NCBI GenBank assembly: GCA_022563115.1 | Contig: JADFNY010000267.1 | Location: 1 to 5,698, forward strand | Direction of reading: 5' to 3' | Origin: Acidobacteriota bacterium | Lineage (GTDB): Bacteria > Acidobacteriota > UBA890 | Length of the DNA: 5,698 bases | Shown: positions 1 to 4,557 of the stretch, one piece after another | Position numbering within the stretch: the stretch's first letter is position 1 | How the letters are laid out: each line of letters opens with the position of its first letter | Notes under the pieces: model-generated | What the model was told of the DNA's origin: nothing | What the model saw: the letters and a program-made list of their open reading frames with translations, nothing else | Databases searched by the model: none | Made by a program: the position numbers and the translations under genes

Positions 1-779
1 GCCGGGTTGAGCTCGACGATCCTCTCGTCGGCATCCAGCACCACGACGCCGTCGCGCATTCCTTCGACGATGCTGGCCCGGGCCACCGGCATGATGTCGA
101 GGAACTGTTGTTGGGTGAGCGTCCAAAACATGGCGACACCGGTGAGGGTGAACCCGAACGGGGTCGGGTCAACGGCCATGGCGCCGGCGACGTACAGGAC
201 GTTGAGAATCCAGGGGGAGAGCACCGCGATGGCAACCGCCATGCCTTGCTTGCGGTACAGGTGCGGCGACAAGCGCATGGCGCGCAGCATGATGATCGCC
301 GCCGCTGCCCACAGCAAGTACGAGTACGCGGTGTGCACCCAGAACCACGGGCCGTAGCTCAGGCCCAGCAAGCTGATCGATGGTCCTTCAACGATCTCGG
401 CGCGGGTCCAGATCAGGGAGGTGGCGCTCGGGTTCCACAGCAGCGCGAGCGTCGTCAGCGGCACCGCCATCAGCAACGCCAACAGCGGAACACCGGGCTG
501 GGCGACGCGATCGGCGTACTGCAGCGCGAAAACGAACCATGCAACCGGAACCAGCACGATGCCGAAGTACTGGACCTTCGACCAGAACACCTTCTGAGCC
601 AATGGCTCGCTGAGCAGTTCCAGGCCGTAGCTCGCCGCCCAGATGGCGACCGCCAGCAGGAGCAGGGCGAACGCCGTTGCTCCGGGTCCCCGCCGTCTCC
701 AGCCGAGCCCGGCCACCAACAAGCAAATAAGCGCCGCGCCGAACAGCGGCAGCGCATACGAAGTCCAATTCCAGACCAT
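1..779 (-). CDS. Sensor histidine kinase, N-terminal 7TM region plus start of PAS domain (partial, 3' end off window)
   Basis: Translating the minus strand from the ATG at 779-777 gives 259 open codons that run off base 1. Seven hydrophobic segments lie at about residues 7-26, 34-56, 71-89, 97-116, 144-166, 179-199 and 208-223. Aromatic-rich loops such as YGPWFWVHTAYSY (142-154) and the segment LTQQQFLDIMPVARA (221-235) fit the histidine-kinase N-terminal 7TM family (HisKA_7TM type). Next comes VEGMRDGVVVLDADERIVEL, the usual opening of a PAS domain. The kinase core is expected beyond the window and is not seen, so a diguanylate cyclase or other output is possible. The start is chosen because an in-frame TAA lies at 815-813, only a short stretch upstream, and a weak GGGGA precedes the ATG. 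The overlapping minus-strand frame starting at 861 has no membrane pattern and is a shadow. The gene lies downstream of the PilZ-Hpt gene on the same strand, 300 bp away. Confidence is high for the membrane sensor and moderate for a kinase output. Confidence 0.85.
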   Translation of the reverse strand, partial: MVWNWTSYALPLFGAALICLLVAGLGWRRRGPGATAFALLLLAVAIWAASYGLELLSEPLAQKVFWSKVQYFGIVLVPVAWFVFALQYADRVAQPGVPLLALLMAVPLTTLALLWNPSATSLIWTRAEIVEGPSISLLGLSYGPWFWVHTAYSYLLWAAAAIIMLRAMRLSPHLYRKQGMAVAIAVLSPWILNVLYVAGAMAVDPTPFGFTLTGVAMFWTLTQQQFLDIMPVARASIVEGMRDGVVVLDADERIVELNP

Positions 780-871
780 CGATTCCCCACGCCGGGCCGC
801 CCGGCACTCCGGTTACCGGTAGACCTCGAATGGCGACGCACCGAAACCGATTCGTCGCCATGAATAATTCT

Positions 872-931
872 TATTGATTAGTTTTGCTCATAAAAATAGC
901 ATTATAATTAAGTAAAAGTCACTATTGATTA
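872..931. repeat. Pair of 9-bp direct repeats TATTGATTA
   Basis: TATTGATTA occurs perfectly at 872-880 and 923-931, 51 bp apart, one on each side of the TATAAT. Each copy is followed closely by a TTGC (884-887 and 932-935). They may be AT-rich protein-binding sites flanking the candidate kinase promoter, or a by-product of the skewed base composition. Confidence 0.25.
901..906 (-). promoter_or_regulatory. Candidate -10 element (TATAAT) for the kinase gene
   Basis: The minus strand reads a perfect TATAAT from 906 to 901, inside the AT-rich island and about 120 bp upstream of the kinase ATG. No good -35 hexamer lies at 16-18 bp spacing (ATCAAT at 17 bp). If used, the promoter would therefore need an activator or the AT-rich upstream DNA. 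ATTATAAT is palindromic, so the plus strand also reads TATAAT (903-908), but no downstream plus-strand gene begins for 1 kb. Confidence 0.4.
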
Positions 932-951
932 TTGCAGGATCGTAAGAGTCA
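912..951. repeat. Pair of 10-bp direct repeats, possible operator
   Basis: GTAAAAGTCA (912-921) and GTAAGAGTCA (942-951) match at 9 of 10 bases and start exactly 30 bp apart, close to three helical turns. On the minus strand they read TGACTYTTAC. They sit just upstream of the TATAAT, and the nearer copy falls where the spacer and -35 region would be. This arrangement fits a response-regulator or other direct-repeat activator site. Chance similarity in AT-rich DNA cannot be excluded. Confidence 0.3.
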
Positions 952-1079
952 TTCCAGGTCCCATCCTAGCCTAGCAGGCCGTGGTAGACGGCTGATGGGG
1001 ACCCACCGCACTTCCACCACAGCCTGCTGCGGGCGGACCGGCGGCACCTTGCTCACGGGGAAGTAGGCACAAATCCGCC

Positions 1080-1748
1080 TCAGCAGGCGTCTTCGAGCTG
1101 GCCCTTGATGGAGTCGAAGTATCGCTGGAGCGCGTCCACGTGGCGCGCGGCCGTTGCCGCATCGCCTTCGCGAGCGGCCTGCTCGGCGCGACGAGCAACC
1201 TCGTAGAGGTTGACGGCGCCGATGTTGCCGGCGCTCGACTTGAGAGAGCGGGCGATCTGCGCGACCGCCTCGAGATCACCGTTGTGCTGGCTGACGCGGG
1301 CCCGGCGGATGGTATCCGGAACGGTATCGAGAAAGAGCTCCACCAGTTCGTGGACAAAGTCGTCGCCGCCCATCTTGTCACGGAGCCATTCCAAACGATC
1401 GGCGAGCTCGACAGCGCCTTCGTAAGCCATCAGCGGGGCATCGAACTCGACCGCGACCTTATCGTCGTCGCTGAGATGCTCCAAGCGCCAGACCACCCCC
1501 GACAGCGCCTCCGGCGAAACACCTCCGGCCGCGACGAAGTGAAGGTTCACCGGCATCACATCCTGCAAGCCGTTGGTGTCCGACAGGCCGACCAGGGCAC
1601 CACCGAAGCTGAGGTTCACGGTAACCCCGTCGGCAACAAGGGTCGGCGCGCTGTCGGCCTTCGCCACGCTCTTGATGTGGACCGGATAATGAAGATCGAA
1701 GCGACGGAACTTTCGCCGTTCCGGCCCTGGATAGGTATTCTCGGGCAT
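1080..1748 (-). CDS. PilZ domain fused to a degenerate Hpt domain (phospho-acceptor His replaced by Arg)
   Basis: The protein has 222 residues and no signal peptide or membrane segment, so it is cytoplasmic. Residues 8-105 form a PilZ domain. They show the arginine cluster ERRKFRRFDL (10-19), covering the RxxxR motif, and NLSFGG (45-50), matching the (D/N)xSxxG c-di-GMP motif. The domain closes with VVWRLE and KVAVEFDAPL. After a helical linker (about 108-128), residues 129-220 read as an Hpt helical bundle, FVHELVELFLDTVPDTIRRA followed by ARSLKSSAGNIGA. The usual Hpt signature is AHxLKxSSxNxGA. Here position 167 is R (codon CGC, bases 1250-1248) instead of the phosphorylated H, so phosphotransfer by the normal route should be lost. 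The rest of the signature is well kept, arguing against simple decay. The ATG at 1748 is preceded by an in-frame TGA (1763-1761) and lacks a clear Shine-Dalgarno. The likely role is c-di-GMP-controlled docking to a two-component protein, possibly the downstream kinase (inference). Confidence 0.88.
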   Translation of the reverse strand: MPENTYPGPERRKFRRFDLHYPVHIKSVAKADSAPTLVADGVTVNLSFGGALVGLSDTNGLQDVMPVNLHFVAAGGVSPEALSGVVWRLEHLSDDDKVAVEFDAPLMAYEGAVELADRLEWLRDKMGGDDFVHELVELFLDTVPDTIRRARVSQHNGDLEAVAQIARSLKSSAGNIGAVNLYEVARRAEQAAREGDAATAARHVDALQRYFDSIKGQLEDAC

Positions 1749-1822
1749 CCGAAGATGCTGTCAGCGCGCCAGGATCGGTGTCAATCAAAATCCGACAACG
1801 GTAGGCTGTTATTTTCTGACTG

Positions 1823-1835
1823 GGCACGATGTGCC
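1823..1835. repeat. Short palindrome GGCAC-N3-GTGCC in divergent spacer
   Basis: Five-base arms are separated by GAT, giving a 13-bp site. It is located mid-spacer between two divergent genes, about 73 bp before the DUF3500 start. The form suits a dimeric regulator, but the arms are short and such sites occur by chance in GC-rich DNA. Confidence 0.2.
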
Positions 1836-1896
1836 ATCTCGCCCTCGCCCGTGGTACACCTTGGGCGAAACGAAACGTCCTGTCGCCTATCGTACC

Positions 1897-1904
1897 GAGG
1901 AGGA
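1897..1904 (+). promoter_or_regulatory. Strong Shine-Dalgarno that fixes the GTG start of the DUF3500 gene
   Basis: GAGGAGGA at 1897-1904 lies 3 bases before GTG 1908-1910, with the GGAGG core (1899-1903) 4 bases away. A signal peptide starts immediately after. The open frame itself continues upstream to an ATG at 1140, but that stretch is antisense to the PilZ-Hpt gene and has no such site. Confidence 0.75.
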
Positions 1905-1907
1905 TCC

Positions 1908-3023
1908 GTGACCCGCAAAACGCTCACCTACACCACGTTGCTGACGACCGTTGTCGCGCTCGCCTTCTCCGCCGTTTCGTCTGCCGGAGCCGGCCTGTCC
2001 GAGCACCAAGAAACCGCCGACCCCGAAGCCCCTTCGGCGCGCCCCATGCTCGACGCCTGGCAGCGGCTGGCCGGTCGGCTCGCCCCGCAACAGATACAGG
2101 CGGTCGGGTTCTCCTTCGACGACGCCATCAGACACGAGTGGTTCTACACGCCGGTCGATCGCGTCGGGCTCCGGATGGGGGACCTCGATGATGACCAGAT
2201 GAGGGAGCTGCGTACGCTGTTGGACAGCGGCCTCGGTACGACGGGTACCGAAAAGGCCTTCGAGATCGTGCAGCTCGAAGAGATCCTCTTCGCCACTTCG
2301 GGCGGCCGCGAGATGCGCAACCCCGGCAACTACTACTTGATGACGTTCGGCATCCCGACCACCGAAGGCGCGTGGGGTTGGCGCTTCGAGGGGCACCACT
2401 TCTCGGCCAGCTTCACCATCGTCGACGACCACCTCGTATCGGGGACGCCGGCGTTCTTCGGCGGGAATCCGGCCCGCGTTCCCGAAGACTCCGAAGTACA
2501 CGCCGGACTGCGCCCGTTCTCCCGCGAGACCGACCTCGGTTTTCGACTGATCGATTCGTTCCACGGCGAGCAACGCAGGCGCGTGATTCTCGACGTCGAG
2601 GCACCGCGCGACATTCTCACGGCGAACTCCCAACGCGCCGAGATGGAACCTCCGGAGGGGATTCCGATCGCCGACATGAGCGAGGCGCAGCGTGCTCTTC
2701 TCATGGAGCTGATGGGCGTGTACGGCGACCGCATGAACCCGGCGCTGCTCGACTACCAGATGGCGAAGATCCGCCAGGCCGGGATCGAACGCGTCCACTT
2801 TGCCTGGGCGGGCGGCACCCAGCCCGGCGAGGGGCACTACTACCGCATCCAGGGCCCGACGTTCGTCATCGAGTACGACAATACGCAGAACAACGCCAAC
2901 CACGTGCACAGCGTTTGGCGTGATTTCGACGACGACTTCGGCTACGACCCATTGCGCCAGCACCTGGCGGCGGATCACCGCCTCGAGATATCACAACGAA
3001 TCTCCGACGTCCCGATGAGGTGA
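1908..3023 (+). CDS. Secreted DUF3500 family protein
   Basis: The protein has 371 residues from a GTG start. Residues 1-29 form a signal peptide: MTRK, a hydrophobic stretch (LLTTVVALAF) and a small-residue region SSAGAG. The mature chain reads as one DUF3500 domain. I recognise WRFEGHHFSASFTIVD (158-173), FFGGNPARVP (183-192), AGLRPFSRETDLG (199-211) and the C-terminal block YYRIQGPTFVIEYDNTQNNA (311-330) running into NHVHSVWRDFDDDFG (331-345). H162, H163, H332 and H334, with nearby acidic residues, could bind a metal (inference; I know of no established activity for the family). About 370 residues is a plausible full length for the family. No cysteine is present in the mature chain, so it is not a lipoprotein. 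The gene is followed after 28 bp by a secreted PQQ-like propeller on the same strand, suggesting co-transcription and a joint extracytoplasmic role. Confidence is high for the family; the function is unknown. Confidence 0.9.
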   Translation: MTRKTLTYTTLLTTVVALAFSAVSSAGAGLSEHQETADPEAPSARPMLDAWQRLAGRLAPQQIQAVGFSFDDAIRHEWFYTPVDRVGLRMGDLDDDQMRELRTLLDSGLGTTGTEKAFEIVQLEEILFATSGGREMRNPGNYYLMTFGIPTTEGAWGWRFEGHHFSASFTIVDDHLVSGTPAFFGGNPARVPEDSEVHAGLRPFSRETDLGFRLIDSFHGEQRRRVILDVEAPRDILTANSQRAEMEPPEGIPIADMSEAQRALLMELMGVYGDRMNPALLDYQMAKIRQAGIERVHFAWAGGTQPGEGHYYRIQGPTFVIEYDNTQNNANHVHSVWRDFDDDFGYDPLRQHLAADHRLEISQRISDVPMR

Positions 3024-3036
3024 GCAACGTCCCCGT

Positions 3037-3042
3037 GAGGAG
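3037..3042 (+). promoter_or_regulatory. Ribosome binding site for the PQQ-like propeller gene
   Basis: GAGGAG at 3037-3042 lies 9 bases before the GTG at 3052. The signal peptide MKKAFGLTVL begins directly there, which supports this start over any internal one. The site lies inside the 28-bp gap after the DUF3500 stop, leaving little room for a separate promoter and supporting an operon. Confidence 0.7.
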
Positions 3043-3051
3043 AACTGCCCG

Positions 3052-4446
3052 GTGAAGAAGGCGTTTGGACTGACGGTTCTTTCGTTCACCATCGTGGCCG
3101 CCGCTGTCTTGGCGATCAACGCCAACACGGCCACTGCGGTCGGCGGGTCGGCGGTCGAAAACTGGCCCCAGTGGCGCGGCCCCAACCTCGACGGCACGAC
3201 CAGCGAGACCGGCCTGCCGACCACCTGGAGCGACACGGAAAACGTCGCCTGGACGCTCGAATTGTCCGCGTGGACGGGCGCCACACCGATCATCTGGGAA
3301 GACACGATCTTCTTGACCGTCTCGTATGTGCAGCGAGGAGGTGGTGGTGGGGTTGGCCGCCGACGTCGCGGGAGGGGGGCCGCCCCCGCACAGAGCCCCG
3401 CACGAACCGAGGACTTGAACGTCGAGCTGTGGCGCGTCGATCGTCGCGACGGCTCGATCATCTGGAAGAAGTTCCTCAGCGATGGCGACCACCAGGAACG
3501 CAAGCAGAACATGTCGTCCCCCTCGCCGGTCACCGACGGTGAACACGTCTGGGCGATGACCGGTACCGGCTGGTTGCGGGCCTTCGACTTCGACGGCAAC
3601 GAGATTTGGGCGCGCAACATCTCGAACGACTACTGGAGATTCGGCCTCAACTGGGGCTTCGCGTCGTCGCCGCTGCTGCACGAGGACGCGCTCTACGTGC
3701 AAGTGCTGCACGGCATGAAGACCGACGACCCCTCGTACGTGTTGCGCATCGACAAGATGACCGGCGAGACCGTCTGGATGGTCGAGCGCCCGACCAACGC
3801 CATCAACGAGTCTCCCGACTCGTACACCACGCCGGCGCTGCTGCAGTACGACGGCAACACGGAAATCGTCATCAGCGGCGGCGACGTGGTCACCGGCCAC
3901 GACATCGAGACCGGTGAGGAGCTCTGGCGTGCCGACGGTCTCAACCCGCGGAACAACCGCAACTACCGCATCATCGCCTCACCGGTGGTCATCGGCGACA
4001 CCATCATCGCCCCCACACGGGTGCGGCCGATGCTGGCGCTCAAGGCGGGTGGGCGCGGCGACATCACGACTTCGCACTTGCTGTGGTCATTCGGCAGCGG
4101 CCCCGACGTGCCGACGCCGGTCTCGGACGGCGAGCTGTTGTATGTCGTCGGCGACAACGGCGTCGTCCACTGCCTCGAGCTTGCCACCGGCAAGGTCGTT
4201 TACACGAACCAGCGCATCGAGCCTGGCACCTACAGCGCCTCGCCGATCCTCGCCGAAGGCAAGATCTACATCATCAGCGAGGATGGGGTTACCACCGTGT
4301 ACCGGGCCGGGCGCGAGTTCGAGATCCTGGCGACCAACTCGCTTCCGGGCTACACGCTGAGCACGCCGGCAGTGTCGCACGGACACTTCTACGTCCGTGC
4401 CGGCGACCGCCTGTATGCGATCGCCGAGGGAGCCGGGGACCGGTAG
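3052..4446 (+). CDS. Secreted PQQ-binding-like beta-propeller repeat protein
   Basis: The protein has 464 residues from a GTG start. Residues 1-29 are a signal peptide (MKKAFGLTVLSFTIVAAAVL, then ANTATA). The mature N-terminus has WPQWRGPNLDGTTSETGLP (38-56), the common opening of exported PQQ-like propellers. Blade motifs of the form D-x-x-x-G-x-x-x-W occur at DRRDGSIIW (130-138), DFDGNEIW (179-186), DKMTGETVW (234-242), DIETGEELW (284-292) and a degenerate LATGKVVY (377-384). The last strand RLYAIAEG (453-460) closes the ring. The fold is periplasmic or secreted, BamB-like. I see no cytochrome motif (CxxCH) and only one cysteine (C373), so a dehydrogenase with its own heme is unlikely. Whether it binds PQQ is unknown; many relatives are probably structural or binding proteins. 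A Gly/Arg-rich insertion occupies about 95-112. The gene shares a transcript with the DUF3500 gene and ends at a terminator. Confidence 0.9.
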   Translation: MKKAFGLTVLSFTIVAAAVLAINANTATAVGGSAVENWPQWRGPNLDGTTSETGLPTTWSDTENVAWTLELSAWTGATPIIWEDTIFLTVSYVQRGGGGGVGRRRRGRGAAPAQSPARTEDLNVELWRVDRRDGSIIWKKFLSDGDHQERKQNMSSPSPVTDGEHVWAMTGTGWLRAFDFDGNEIWARNISNDYWRFGLNWGFASSPLLHEDALYVQVLHGMKTDDPSYVLRIDKMTGETVWMVERPTNAINESPDSYTTPALLQYDGNTEIVISGGDVVTGHDIETGEELWRADGLNPRNNRNYRIIASPVVIGDTIIAPTRVRPMLALKAGGRGDITTSHLLWSFGSGPDVPTPVSDGELLYVVGDNGVVHCLELATGKVVYTNQRIEPGTYSASPILAEGKIYIISEDGVTTVYRAGREFEILATNSLPGYTLSTPAVSHGHFYVRAGDRLYAIAEGAGDR

Positions 4447-4467
4447 CACGGGAAGCTCGTACCTTTG

Positions 4468-4495
4468 GGGGCGGCTGAGAGGCGCCCCTTTTTTT
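4468..4495 (+). terminator. Intrinsic terminator after the DUF3500/PQQ operon
   Basis: The arms GGGGCG (4468-4473) and CGCCCC (4483-4488) enclose a 9-base loop and are followed directly by seven T (4489-4495). It begins 21 bases after the PQQ gene stop. The opposite strand lacks a T-tract beyond the stem, so it acts for the plus-strand operon only. Confidence 0.85.
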
Positions 4496-4524
4496 GAATG
4501 CCCGCCACCCGCCCCCGACCGCTC

Positions 4525-4542
4525 GGCGCCTTCGGCGCCTTC
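4525..4542. repeat. Perfect tandem repeat GGCGCCTTC x2, forms a hairpin
   Basis: GGCGCCTTC is repeated exactly at 4525-4533 and 4534-4542. The two GGCGCC halves are also self-complementary, giving a 6-bp stem with a 3-base loop (4525-4539). The stem lies 18 bases past the stop of the converging minus-strand gene. It lacks a T-tract, so it might pause or protect the transcript end but is not a canonical terminator. Confidence 0.4.
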
Positions 4543-4557
4543 CCGGCCCGCTGGGGA

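Larger units (their letters stand above)
780..1079. other. Intergenic region between PilZ-Hpt gene and kinase gene, with AT-rich island
   Basis: I see no convincing gene in this 300-bp gap. Bases 861-930 contain only about 14 G/C in 70, against a GC-rich background. The 961-1079 part is GC-rich and lacks a T-tract, so there is no canonical intrinsic terminator after the PilZ-Hpt gene. GCCTGCTG (1022-1029) is the inverse of CAGCAGGC (1081-1088) at the end of that gene, and AGCAGGC recurs at 973-979. These could form weak alternative stems. CTAGC is doubled at 966-975. A six-codon minus-strand reading frame (ATG at 891-889, TAA at 873-871, peptide MSKTNQ) lies inside the AT-rich leader without a visible ribosome binding site. 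The simplest reading is a promoter and leader region for the kinase gene. Confidence 0.6.
1749..1907. promoter_or_regulatory. Divergent intergenic spacer between PilZ-Hpt and DUF3500 genes
   Basis: This 159-bp spacer must carry promoters for both divergent genes. I see no hexamer pair I would call. The minus strand has TTGACA at 1784-1779, but the matching -10 position reads ACAGCA and abuts the start codon. A small AT patch lies at 1783-1816 and includes TATTTT (1810-1815) on the plus strand. The palindrome GGCAC-gat-GTGCC (1823-1835) could be an operator. CGAAA is doubled at 1866-1875. Confidence 0.4.

Noticed and set aside
388..861. 157-codon minus-strand frame starting upstream of the kinase ATG
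   Set aside because: It overlaps the 7TM frame out of phase, is Arg/Gly/Ala-rich and has no membrane pattern. It is a shadow.
108..863. 251-codon plus-strand open frame
   Set aside because: It is very rich in Arg, Gln and Gly with no domain pattern, and is a GC-rich shadow antisense to the 7TM sensor, whose frame has seven clear membrane segments.
1756..1784. TTGACA on the minus strand as -35 of the PilZ-Hpt promoter
   Set aside because: The position 17 bp downstream reads ACAGCA, not a -10, and would leave almost no leader before the ATG.
1853..1896. GGTAC ... GTACC inverted repeat before the DUF3500 gene
   Set aside because: The arms are five bases with a loop over 30 bases, which is likely chance.
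1140..1907. Long upstream extension of the DUF3500 reading frame to an ATG at 1140
   Set aside because: It is antisense to the clearly coding PilZ-Hpt gene. The extension has no recognisable domain, and a strong Shine-Dalgarno plus signal peptide mark GTG 1908.
1887..2978. 363-codon minus-strand open frame
   Set aside because: It is antisense to the DUF3500 gene, with composition typical of a high-GC mirror frame (many V, R, E, H) and no motif.
2866..3900. 344-codon minus-strand open frame
   Set aside because: It spans the ends of two plus-strand genes in antisense, contains no domain and is a shadow.
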